DNA of 11,325 nucleotides, taken from the NCBI GenBank assembly GCA_900543715.1, contig UQSX01000091.1, forward strand, positions 1 through 11,325, given 5' to 3'. The notes below the pieces were generated by a model. The model was not told where the DNA came from. It did no database searches and worked only from the letters and a program-made list of their open reading frames with translations. The translations under genes and the position numbers were made by a program. Of the stretch, positions 1 through 5,945 are shown piece by piece. Each line of letters opens with the position of its first letter. Within the stretch, counting starts at the first letter, position 1. This DNA is from an uncultured Blautia sp. (GTDB lineage: Bacteria; Bacillota; Clostridia; Lachnospirales; Lachnospiraceae).

Positions 1-153
1 ACAGCAGGAGCCAGTTATGCCATAGATGGAAATATCAAGAAAGTTTCTTCCTACATCTTCATTCTTACACCGGAAGGTGTGGATATCACCGGTGATTCTC
101 AGGAGATTTTAAATGACATTGCCGGATCTGCCTCTATGTATGAGGGATTTTAA
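1..153 (+). CDS. sepF: Cell division protein SepF, C-terminal end (5' truncated by window)
   Basis: Reading frame 1 is open from the first base and gives 50 residues before TAA. SepF polymerises, anchors FtsZ to the membrane and acts in division septum assembly. The visible part matches the conserved core end of the family: a Tyr-Ala-x-Asp-Gly turn, a Lys-Val-Ser-x-x-Ile-Phe strand, then Leu-Thr-Pro-x-x-Val-Asp-Ile, followed by a short acidic tail. The N-terminal amphipathic membrane-targeting helix is outside the window. It is followed after 9 bp by ylmH, the usual neighbour of sepF in Firmicutes, which supports the call. The linker gene ylmG seen between them in Bacillus is absent here. The call is confident despite the short fragment. 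Confidence 0.88.
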   Translation, partial: TAGASYAIDGNIKKVSSYIFILTPEGVDITGDSQEILNDIAGSASMYEGF

Positions 154-162
154 AGGACAGTC

Positions 163-915
163 ATGGAGAAAGATGATTTATTTGAAAAACGTATGATGGA
201 ACTGGGTAAGAAGGCCTACTACAGAGGCATTCTTACCTTTTCCGATTTTCTTGATTTAAACCAGCAGAATATACTTCACAGCCTTTCTTTTCGCGATATT
301 GGAGTAAGGATAGAGACCTTTGGAGGCTATGAGTCAGCGGAGCGTCAGATGGCGGCATTCGTCCCTGAGGCTCTTTCTTATGAGCAGGACTATCCTATTG
401 CCTGCCTTAAGATCCAGCCGTTAAATAAAAAATTCTCCGAGGATCTGACCCACAGGGATTATCTGGGAGCCATACTGAATCTTGGCATTGACCGGGCAAA
501 GATCGGAGATATTCTTCTGGATCAGGAGGCTGGATATGTTTTCTGCCAGGAGACCATGGCAGATTTTCTTGCGGAGGAGCTGGTGCGGATCCGCCATACT
601 TCTGTGCAGGCCCGAAGGCTCTGGCGGGATGAGCCTCTTCCTTCGCCAAAGAGGGAGGTGGTCTCTGGAACAGTGGCATCTCCCCGTCTGGACAGTGTGA
701 TCGCGCTGGCTTTTGGAAGCTCCAGAAACAGTATCCTGGGGCTGATAGAAGGGGGAAAGGTATTTGTAAACGGAAAGAGTATCCTTTCTAACGCCTATTC
801 TATCAAAGAAGGAGACATTGTATCTGTCCGCGGCAAAGGAAAATTTCAGTTTGGTTCTGTAACAAATAAGACAAAAAAGAATCGGTTTCATGTAGTTTTA
901 TACCGCTATTGCTGA
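163..915 (+). CDS. ylmH: YlmH-type S4-domain RNA-binding protein
   Basis: 250 aa, close to the usual family length of about 255-260. YlmH proteins lie next to sepF in the division cluster of Firmicutes; the Bacillus member binds ribosomes and is linked to rescue of stalled 50S subunits. The central part has the family signature around residues 95-125 (His-Arg-Asp-Tyr-Leu-Gly-Ala, then Leu-Gly-Ile-x-Arg-x-Lys-Ile-Gly-Asp-Ile). An S4 domain fills the C-terminus from about residue 173: Arg-Leu-Asp-x-x-x-Ala, Ser-Arg-x-x, and Val-Phe-Val-Asn-Gly-Lys followed by a Lys-Glu-Gly-Asp-x-Val-Ser-Val-Arg-Gly strand. An AAGGA motif overlaps the sepF stop and precedes the ATG by 5-6 bases. aroB begins 16 bp downstream, so the two are probably co-transcribed. 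Confidence 0.9.
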   Translation: MEKDDLFEKRMMELGKKAYYRGILTFSDFLDLNQQNILHSLSFRDIGVRIETFGGYESAERQMAAFVPEALSYEQDYPIACLKIQPLNKKFSEDLTHRDYLGAILNLGIDRAKIGDILLDQEAGYVFCQETMADFLAEELVRIRHTSVQARRLWRDEPLPSPKREVVSGTVASPRLDSVIALAFGSSRNSILGLIEGGKVFVNGKSILSNAYSIKEGDIVSVRGKGKFQFGSVTNKTKKNRFHVVLYRYC

Positions 916-931
916 AAGGAAGGGATTTTAT

Positions 932-2041
932 ATGACAGAACAGAGACTGCTGGTAAAAAAAGAGGGAGATTTTACTTATCCTATTTCTTTTTATGGAGAT
1001 TTTTCTTCTCTGAGCCAGGAAGTGAACTGCCTGCCAAACAAGGGAAAGAGACTTTGTATTGTGACTGACAGTCATGTGGAGCCTCTTTATCTGGAGGCGG
1101 TAAAGAACCAACTGGAAAAGACAGGGAGAGAGATTTACTCCTATATCCTTCCGGCAGGGGAAGAAAATAAAAATCTGGAGGAAGTCCAGGGAATTTATGA
1201 GTTTCTGATCAGGCAGCATTTTGACCGGAAAGATCTACTGGCTGCTTTGGGCGGGGGCGTTGTAGGAGATATGACTGGTTTTGCAGCTGCTACTTACCTT
1301 CGTGGAATTGATTTTATCCAGATTCCCACCACTTTGCTGGCTCAGGTAGACAGCAGCATCGGCGGAAAGACAGGCGTAGACTTTAAACAGTATAAAAACA
1401 TGGTAGGCGCCTTTCACCAGCCTTTGCTGGTCTACATGAACGTTTCCACTCTCAAGACACTCCCTGATGCGGAATTTGCCTGCGGTATGGGAGAGGTGGT
1501 AAAGCATGGCCTGATACGCAGCCAGGAGTACAGCCTTTGGCTCAGGGAACACAGGGATGAAATCCTTAATCGGGAGGAAAAAGCCTGCAGGGAAATGATC
1601 TATAAAAGCTGTGTGATCAAAAAGACTGTGGTAGAGAATGATCCCACAGAAAAAGGTGAGCGGGCAGTGCTGAATATGGGACATACCGTAGGACATGCGG
1701 TAGAAAAATTAAAAAATTTCGCTATGGCCCATGGGCAATGTGTGGCTGTAGGATGTATGGCCTCCGCCTATATTTCTCAAAAAAGAGGACTGATCTCCCA
1801 AAAGGAATACCTGGAAGTGGCCGAACAGCTTGAAGACTTCGGGCTGCCCCTGTCTGTGTCCGGCCTTTCTGCCAAAGAGATCCTGGAAGCTACAAAATCA
1901 GACAAAAAGATGGAGAGAGGACAGATTAAATTTGTCCTTATGGAAAAGCCGGGCTGGGCGGCTGTCGATACTACGGTGACCGATCAGGAGCTGATGGAAG
2001 CGATAGAAAGCATAAGGCTGGAAAATCAGGAGGTAGAATAA
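932..2041 (+). CDS. aroB: 3-dehydroquinate synthase
   Basis: 369 aa, the normal length. AroB is a cytoplasmic NAD- and divalent-metal-dependent enzyme that cyclises DAHP to 3-dehydroquinate, the second step of the shikimate pathway. Visible signatures: the nucleotide-binding Gly-Gly-Gly-Val-Val-Gly-Asp loop near residue 107, the Thr-Thr-Leu-Leu-Ala-Gln-Val-Asp-Ser-Ser-Ile-Gly-Gly-Lys-Thr stretch, the metal-ligand Glu in Gly-Met-Gly-Glu-Val-Val-Lys-His-Gly, and the metal-ligand His residues in Asn-Met-Gly-His-Thr-x-Gly-His-Ala and Ala-His-Gly-x-x-Val-Ala. The start has a strong GAAAGGAAGGG site upstream. No other shikimate gene is in view; its neighbours are division and translation genes, and it occupies a place where divIVA is commonly found. 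Confidence 0.97.
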   Translation: MTEQRLLVKKEGDFTYPISFYGDFSSLSQEVNCLPNKGKRLCIVTDSHVEPLYLEAVKNQLEKTGREIYSYILPAGEENKNLEEVQGIYEFLIRQHFDRKDLLAALGGGVVGDMTGFAAATYLRGIDFIQIPTTLLAQVDSSIGGKTGVDFKQYKNMVGAFHQPLLVYMNVSTLKTLPDAEFACGMGEVVKHGLIRSQEYSLWLREHRDEILNREEKACREMIYKSCVIKKTVVENDPTEKGERAVLNMGHTVGHAVEKLKNFAMAHGQCVAVGCMASAYISQKRGLISQKEYLEVAEQLEDFGLPLSVSGLSAKEILEATKSDKKMERGQIKFVLMEKPGWAAVDTTVTDQELMEAIESIRLENQEVE

Positions 2042-2045
2042 GCAA

Positions 2046-2564
2046 ATGAAGACTGAAAAAAAACGACTGCTGACCTTTGGCCTCTTTTTGATCTCTACAG
2101 CTGTTCTGGTGGGCTTTGATCAGTGGACAAAGGCTTTGGCTGTAGAACATTTGAAAGGGCAGGAAGATATTCAGCTGATACCGGGAGTTCTGAGCCTCCA
2201 CTATCTGGAAAACAGGGGGGCGGCTTTTGGAATCTTTCAGGATCGGAGAACTTTTCTGCTGATACTGACAATGATCATCATCTTATGTGTATGCTACGTT
2301 TTGTGGAAAATTCCTTCGGACAAAAAATATAATCTGCTGAAACTGCTCTGCTTTATGGTTACGGCAGGGGGCCTGGGCAACCTGATAGACAGGGTGTGCC
2401 TGAACTATGTAGTGGATTTTATTTATTTTTCTCTGATCGATTTTCCGGTGTTTAATGTGGCGGATATTTATGTGACCACAAGTATGTTCCTTTTATTTAT
2501 ACTGGTACTTTTTTACTATAAAGATGAAGATTCTCAGTTTTTGAAATGGAAGAGGGAAAAATGA
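2046..2564 (+). CDS. lspA: Lipoprotein signal peptidase (signal peptidase II)
   Basis: 172 aa inner-membrane aspartyl protease that cleaves the signal peptide of diacylglyceryl-modified prolipoproteins before the lipobox Cys. Four hydrophobic segments are visible (about residues 9-25, 68-88, 97-113 and 134-157). The family motifs are intact: Asp-Gln-x-x-Lys near residue 25, Asn-Arg-Gly-Ala-Ala-Phe-Gly at 56-62, Gly-Asn-Leu-Ile-Asp-Arg with catalytic Asp115, and Phe-Asn-Val-Ala-Asp with catalytic Asp140. An AGGAGGT site lies inside the aroB end, 11 bases before the ATG. The stop overlaps the next start as ATGA, pointing to translational coupling. The TRAP binding protein in this window has a lipobox and would be one of its substrates. 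Confidence 0.96.
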   Translation: MKTEKKRLLTFGLFLISTAVLVGFDQWTKALAVEHLKGQEDIQLIPGVLSLHYLENRGAAFGIFQDRRTFLLILTMIIILCVCYVLWKIPSDKKYNLLKLLCFMVTAGGLGNLIDRVCLNYVVDFIYFSLIDFPVFNVADIYVTTSMFLLFILVLFYYKDEDSQFLKWKREK

Positions 2565-3484
2565 AGCGTCTTTGTTTACAATCTGATCCATCCTGGTCAG
2601 GAGAAAGGATCGATAAATTTTTAGCGGAAGTAATGGCAGATTACTCCCGCTCTTTTTTACAGAAACAATTTAAAGAGGGAAACATTACTGTCAATGGGAA
2701 ACCGGCGAAAGCCAGCCTGAAAGTAGGGGAGGAAGACGAAATCGTGGTTTTTCTTCCGGAGAACCAGGAGCCGGATATTGAACCGGAGGATATACCTCTG
2801 GATATCCTGTATGAGGACGACCAGCTTCTGGTAGTGAATAAACCTAAGGGCATGGTCGTACATCCAAGCGCCGGGCATTACAGCGGAACTCTGGTAAATG
2901 CCCTTATGAATCACTGCAAGGATCAGCTTTCAGGAATCAACGGAGTTCTCCGGCCGGGCATCGTTCACCGGATCGATATGGACACTACAGGAGCCCTGGT
3001 AGTATGCAAGTCCGACATGGCTCACCAGAGTCTGGCAGAGCAGCTTAAAGTCCACAGTATTACCAGAAGATACCGGGCCATTGTCCACGGGAACCTAAAA
3101 GAAGATACCGGAACTGTAGAGGGGGCTATCGGACGCCACCCTGTGGAGAGAAAGAAGATGGCGGTCCATGTCCGGGGCGGAAAGGAAGCAGTGACCCATT
3201 TCCGGGTCTTGGAGCGTTTTGGAAATTATACCTATATCGAATGTCAGCTGGAAACCGGCAGAACCCATCAGATCCGGGTGCACCTCTCCAGTATCGGACA
3301 TCCCCTTTTAGGAGACACCCTGTACGGACCGAAAAAATGTCCTTTTCCTTCCCTTCAGGGACAGACTCTCCATGCCATGGTGCTGGGATTTGTGCATCCG
3401 GTAAAGGGAGAATATATGGAATTTACTGCTCCTCTGCCGGAATATTTTGAAAAATTATTGGTGAAATTAAGAGGAAACATTTAA
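2561..3484 (+). CDS. rluD: RluA-family 23S rRNA pseudouridine synthase, RluD type
   Basis: 307 aa with the start placed at 2561. The frame is open to an ATG at 2546, but 2561 gives a 4-bp ATGA overlap with lspA and a GGAAGAGGG ribosome site at proper spacing, so it is preferred. The order is S4 RNA-binding domain (about residues 14-72: Arg-Ile-Asp-Lys-Phe-Leu-Ala, Ile-Thr-Val-Asn-Gly-Lys), then the RluA catalytic domain. The catalytic motif His-Arg-Ile-Asp-Met-Asp-Thr-Thr-Gly carries Asp139, and Gly-Arg-Thr-His-Gln-Ile-Arg-Val-His lies further on. Family members isomerise uridines in 23S rRNA helix 69 during 50S maturation. lspA-rluD(ylyB) is a classical pair in Firmicutes. The exact target uridines are inferred from family only. 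Confidence 0.92.
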   Translation: MKRLCLQSDPSWSGERIDKFLAEVMADYSRSFLQKQFKEGNITVNGKPAKASLKVGEEDEIVVFLPENQEPDIEPEDIPLDILYEDDQLLVVNKPKGMVVHPSAGHYSGTLVNALMNHCKDQLSGINGVLRPGIVHRIDMDTTGALVVCKSDMAHQSLAEQLKVHSITRRYRAIVHGNLKEDTGTVEGAIGRHPVERKKMAVHVRGGKEAVTHFRVLERFGNYTYIECQLETGRTHQIRVHLSSIGHPLLGDTLYGPKKCPFPSLQGQTLHAMVLGFVHPVKGEYMEFTAPLPEYFEKLLVKLRGNI

Positions 3485-3529
3485 AAGTTTGAAACTGTTA
3501 GATTTACTTTGTAAAATTTTTAAATTATC

Positions 3530-3558
3530 TATACATTTCTCTTAAAATGGATTATAAT
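3530..3558 (+). promoter_or_regulatory. Sigma-A type promoter for the cytidylate-kinase-like gene
   Basis: A perfect TATAAT at 3553-3558 is preceded, with a 17-bp spacer, by TATACA at 3530-3535 (four of six matches to TTGACA). It lies in an AT-rich 106-bp gap after the pseudouridine synthase gene and about 33 bp before the preferred ATG. No rho-independent terminator is visible between the two genes, so some read-through from the upstream operon is possible. Confidence 0.7.
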
Positions 3559-3590
3559 ATAGAAAAAGCATTGGGAGAGGAGTGTATGGT

Positions 3591-4232
3591 ATGGCAGCAA
3601 ATACAATAGTTACAATTGCCCGCCAGTATGGCAGCGGCGGACGGGAAATAGGGCTTCGGCTGGCTGAAAAAATGGGTGTCAAATGCTACGACAAAGAGCT
3701 GCTGGATCGTGCGGCCAAGGACAGCGGAATATGCCAGGAATTATTTGAACACCATGATGAAAAACCAACCAACAGTTTTCTGTATTCACTGGTTATGGAT
3801 ACCTATTCCTTTGGTTATTCCTCGGCGGCTTTTACAGACATGCCCATCAATCATAAAGTGTTTTTAGCCCAGTTTGATGCTATCAAGAAAATTGCCAGCG
3901 AAGAGTCCTGCGTCATGGTAGGCAGATGTGCAGACTACGCTCTGGCGGATAATCCGAATGCGATCAGTGTTTTTATCCATGCAGATCTGGATAAGAGGAT
4001 TGACCGGATTTCCAGAAAATATGAGCTCTCAGCAGCTACGGCCAAGGACCGGATCCAGAAAACAGACAAGCAGAGGAGCAGTTATTACAATTATTATACC
4101 AGCAAAAAATGGGGAGATGCTAATGGCTATCACCTCTGTCTGGACAGCGGTGTCCTGGGAATCGAAGGCTGCGTAGAGATGATCCTGAAGGCTATTGAAG
4201 TGAAAGATAAGGCGAAACATTCAAGAAAGTAA
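3591..4232 (+). CDS. Cytidylate-kinase-like family protein
   Basis: 213 aa. A GTG at 3582 extends the frame but abuts the GGGAGAGGA ribosome site; the ATG at 3591 has 9-base spacing and is preferred. The N-terminus reads Ile-Val-Thr-Ile-Ala-Arg-Gln-Tyr-Gly-Ser-Gly-Gly-Arg-Glu-Ile-Gly, typical of the Cytidylate_kin2-like nucleotide kinase family (PF13189). It resembles a P-loop but lacks the canonical Gly-Lys-Ser/Thr. Further signatures are Cys-Tyr-Asp-Lys-Glu-Leu-Leu, Val-Met-Val-Gly-Arg-Cys-Ala-Asp-Tyr, and an Arg-rich lid region (Arg-Ile-Ser-Arg-Lys-Tyr, then Asp-Lys-Gln-Arg). A (d)CMP kinase fold is well supported. Catalytic activity and substrate are not established for this branch as far as I know, so no symbol is given. 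It is probably monocistronic, with its own promoter and terminator. Confidence 0.85.
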   Translation: MAANTIVTIARQYGSGGREIGLRLAEKMGVKCYDKELLDRAAKDSGICQELFEHHDEKPTNSFLYSLVMDTYSFGYSSAAFTDMPINHKVFLAQFDAIKKIASEESCVMVGRCADYALADNPNAISVFIHADLDKRIDRISRKYELSAATAKDRIQKTDKQRSSYYNYYTSKKWGDANGYHLCLDSGVLGIEGCVEMILKAIEVKDKAKHSRK

Positions 4233-4254
4233 AAATTGATCACGATATTTAAAG

Positions 4255-4291
4255 GCCCCGGAAGAATCTTCTTCCGGGGCACAATTTTTAC
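4255..4291. terminator. Bidirectional rho-independent terminator
   Basis: An 11-bp perfect GC-rich stem (4255-4265 with 4270-4280, GCCCCGGAAGA/TCTTCCGGGGC) closes a 4-nt loop and is followed on the + strand by ACAATTTTTA. On the - strand a short T-run (TTTAAAT) follows. It lies between the convergent cytidylate-kinase-like gene and the TtcA-type gene, and probably terminates both. Confidence 0.88.
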
Positions 4292-4311
4292 CTTTTATAG
4301 AAAAAATCAGC

Positions 4312-5040
4312 TCATCCTTTTCCCAGGGGATGCCATCCGTTAATATTGCTGTTAAGGATTGCTGTAAACATCCGTTCCCTGGTTCCGGGATTCTCTTTTG
4401 AAATATCATGGAGAAGCTCCTTTGCATACTGTCTTTTGGTATAGCCGTCTACCGGACAGGGGCTTTTTTCAATTTCAATACCATATTTGTTTTTAAAGCC
4501 GATAACATCTGCTTCATCAACAAAGAGGAGAGGGCGGATAACTGTAAGGTCCATCCGGTCCAGATAGGTTTTGGGAGAAAAAGTATGAAACCTGCCTTCA
4601 TAGATAAGAGAAAGCAGCATAGTCTCAACTACATCGTCCTTGTGGTGGGCATAGGCCACTTTGTTGCAGCCCAGTTCTTTGGCCTTGGTGTTGAGAGCTC
4701 CTTTTCTCATTTTTGCACAGAGAGAGCAGGGATTGCTTTCTTTTCTCTCCTGAAAGATGATAGGGGCAATCTCTGTCTTTACCAGATGAAAGGGTACATT
4801 CAGCTCCCGGCAGAGATTTTCGATTTTATCTGCCTGAAAACCTGGATGCCCCAGATCCACGGTGATCACCTCTATGGTAAAAGGATTGGGATAGAAGCGC
4901 ATCAGTCCGTGAAGGGCGTAGAGCATGGTGAGACTGTCCTTGCCTCCGGAAACCCCTACGGCGATCTTGTCCCCGGAATCGATCAGATTAAATTCATCAA
5001 CAGCCTTTCTGGTAAGGCTTAATAATTTCTGTAATTTCAT
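4312..5040 (-). CDS. ttcA: TtcA-family tRNA 2-thiolation protein (PP-loop ATPase)
   Basis: 242 aa. TtcA enzymes adenylate cytidine 32 of tRNA and replace the C2 oxygen with sulfur, using an iron-sulfur cluster. Visible: the ATP-pyrophosphatase PP-loop Ser-Gly-Gly-Lys-Asp-Ser at residues 31-36; a Cys-x-x-Cys pair (Cys104, Cys107) in the Cys-Ser-Leu-Cys-x-x-x-Arg-x-Gly context typical of TtcA; the His-His-Lys-Asp-Asp motif near 131; and a third Cys (Cys194) in Ser-Pro-Cys-Pro. This matches the three-cysteine cluster of the family. The protein is clearly shorter than the roughly 310-aa E. coli enzyme, lacking mainly C-terminal sequence; short versions are usual in Firmicutes. An AAAGGA site precedes the ATG. 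The precise modified nucleotide in this organism is inferred; a related 2-thiolation role is possible. Confidence 0.85.
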   Translation of the reverse strand: MKLQKLLSLTRKAVDEFNLIDSGDKIAVGVSGGKDSLTMLYALHGLMRFYPNPFTIEVITVDLGHPGFQADKIENLCRELNVPFHLVKTEIAPIIFQERKESNPCSLCAKMRKGALNTKAKELGCNKVAYAHHKDDVVETMLLSLIYEGRFHTFSPKTYLDRMDLTVIRPLLFVDEADVIGFKNKYGIEIEKSPCPVDGYTKRQYAKELLHDISKENPGTRERMFTAILNSNINGWHPLGKG

Positions 5041-5085
5041 AAAATTTCAGTTCCTTTCAGATGCAGGTTTTGTGAAGCCTTAAGC

Positions 5086-5094
5086 ATCATACCA
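5086..5094 (-). promoter_or_regulatory. Extended -10 promoter for the TtcA-type gene
   Basis: On the - strand the sequence reads TGG-TATGAT (-10 at 5091-5086), an extended -10 (TGnTATGAT). The -35 region 17 bp upstream is weak (TTTCTT), as is common when the extended -10 is present. It lies about 46 bp upstream of the ttcA ATG. Confidence 0.5.
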
Positions 5095-5138
5095 CAGATG
5101 CTGAAAAAAAGAAATCATTTTATCGAATAACATATTTG

Positions 5139-5147
5139 TGGTATACT
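5139..5147 (+). promoter_or_regulatory. Extended -10 promoter for dtd
   Basis: The + strand reads TGG-TATACT with the -10 hexamer at 5142-5147, an extended -10 form (TGnTATACT). No good -35 is seen at 17 bp (TTTATC). Transcription starting near 5154 would give a leader of about 90 nt before dtd. It mirrors the ttcA promoter: the 8-bp inverted repeat ATACCACA (5089-5096) / TGTGGTAT (5137-5144) spans both -10 elements. Confidence 0.5.
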
Positions 5148-5246
5148 ATGGAGATGTCAGGGGAGGCTGCATGAATTTCTCCGGAGGAGATAAGTCGTGA
5201 CTGGCCCGGACCTGGAAAATATGAGGATGAAAAGAGGATAAGAAGA

Positions 5247-5714
5247 ATGAAACTGGTGATCCAGAAAGTCAGCAGCGCTTCTGTGGAAGTAGATGGAACA
5301 TGTGTGGGAAAGATCGGAAAAGGATTTCTGGTCCTTGCAGGCATTGGCCAGGAGGACACCCGGGAAATCGCAGACCAATACATCAAAAAGATGGTAAACC
5401 TCAGGATATTTGAAGACAGCGATGGGAAGACAAATCTTTCTCTGGCGGATGTAAAGGGAGAGGTCCTGCTGGTTTCACAGTTTACGCTGTACGCCAATTG
5501 CAGAAAAGGAAATCGACCTAGTTTTGTAGAGGCAGGGGAGTCTCAGATGGCCCAGGAACTCTATGAATATATGATCAAAAAGATACAGGAGACTGTGCCG
5601 GTGGTCCAGACCGGCGTTTTCGGAGCAAAAATGAGCGTATCTCTTGTAAACGAGGGTCCATTTACGATCATACTTGATGAGAATACCTTTAAGCATAGAA
5701 AGGACCGTATATAG
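5247..5714 (+). CDS. dtd: D-aminoacyl-tRNA deacylase
   Basis: 155 aa, a few residues longer than the usual 145-150 because of a basic C-terminal tail. DTD is a cytoplasmic homodimer that hydrolyses D-amino acids (and glycine) wrongly attached to tRNA. The N-terminus Met-Lys-x-Val-Ile-Gln-Lys-Val-x-x-Ala-Ser-Val is characteristic. The two active-site motifs are present: Ser-Gln-Phe-Thr-Leu at 77-81, and Asn-x-Gly-Pro-Phe-Thr at 135-140, which carries the cross-subunit Gly-cisPro pair. A purine-rich GAGGATAAGAAG site precedes the ATG. The stop TAG falls inside a 14-bp tandem duplication. No clear intrinsic terminator follows, so transcripts may run into the recombinase leader. Confidence 0.96.
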   Translation: MKLVIQKVSSASVEVDGTCVGKIGKGFLVLAGIGQEDTREIADQYIKKMVNLRIFEDSDGKTNLSLADVKGEVLLVSQFTLYANCRKGNRPSFVEAGESQMAQELYEYMIKKIQETVPVVQTGVFGAKMSVSLVNEGPFTIILDENTFKHRKDRI

Positions 5715-5735
5715 TTTTATATATATAGTTTTATA
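5708..5735. repeat. Perfect 14-bp tandem duplication across the dtd stop codon
   Basis: TATATAGTTTTATA occurs at 5708-5721 and again, without a gap, at 5722-5735. The first copy contains the dtd stop codon (TAG at 5712-5714). It looks like a slippage duplication in an AT-rich stretch. Losing one copy would leave the stop codon intact. Confidence 0.85.
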
Positions 5736-5741
5736 AATGAA

Positions 5742-5758
5742 ACATTATTTTATAATGT
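5742..5758 (+). promoter_or_regulatory. Possible -10 element within a small palindrome, upstream of the recombinase gene
   Basis: A perfect TATAAT (5751-5756) lies in the inverted repeat ACATTAT-TTT-ATAATGT (5742-5758). No convincing -35 is seen at 16-18 bp, so this is only a candidate for the recombinase promoter. It would give a leader of about 185 nt that contains the inverted repeats described below. Confidence 0.3.
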
Positions 5759-5780
5759 AAAAGATATGAGAGATATGGTT

Positions 5781-5826
5781 TTTTCCAGTCTGGACTTGCC
5801 AGGGCAAGAGAAGAAGGACTGGAAAA
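5781..5826. repeat. Nested inverted repeat (TTTTCCAGTC / GACTGGAAAA)
   Basis: Perfect 10-bp arms at 5781-5790 and 5817-5826 enclose a 26-nt centre that holds a smaller hairpin (CTTGC 5795-5799 with GCAAG 5804-5808). There is no T-run after the stem on either strand, so it is unlikely to be an intrinsic terminator. It may be a structured leader element or a protein-binding site; its TTTTCC half-sites resemble the arms of the dif-like site about 60-70 bp downstream. Confidence 0.6.
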
Positions 5827-5863
5827 GGCCATTTGTATTTAAAGATTAGTTTAGCGGACAAAT

Positions 5864-5905
5864 ACAGATTTATCCGAAAAAGTCTGGCTTTTTTCCGGAA
5901 TCTGT
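5864..5905 (+). other. Candidate XerS recombination (dif-like) site
   Basis: The core at 5868-5900 is an imperfect inverted repeat. The left arm is ATTTATCCGAAAAAG (5868-5882); the right arm, read on the - strand, is ATTCCGGAAAAAAG (5901-5888 region). Between them is a 5-bp centre, TCTGG. The core is flanked by a further perfect 7-bp inverted repeat, ACAGATT (5864-5870) / AATCTGT (5899-5905). The left arm agrees in 13 of 14 positions with the start of the streptococcal difSL site as I recall it (ATTTTTCCGAAAAA). It lies about 40 bp upstream of a XerS-like recombinase gene, mirroring the streptococcal layout. Binding and recombination are inferred, not shown. Confidence 0.55.
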
Positions 5906-5945
5906 GATAAACTACTCTCAAAACAAAGATTTTTGGAGGGATTTT

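Noticed and set aside
2546..2560. Upstream ATG for the pseudouridine synthase
   Set aside because: It would need translation from inside lspA without a good ribosome site; the ATG at 2561 has GGAAGAGGG and the usual ATGA coupling.
4408..5022. 204-aa open frame on the + strand
   Set aside because: It lies antisense over the TtcA-type gene, whose PP-loop and cysteine motifs are unmistakable; the + frame has no recognisable domain and no ribosome site.
5781..5905. Riboswitch or T-box upstream of the recombinase
   Set aside because: The hairpins do not match any riboswitch or T-box consensus I recognise, and the downstream gene has no metabolite link; the DNA-site explanation fits better.
5904..5945. 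GTG start giving a 14-residue longer recombinase
   Set aside because: No ribosome site precedes it and it falls in the dif-like repeat; the ATG at 5946 has GGAGGG at 5-base spacing and gives the family length.
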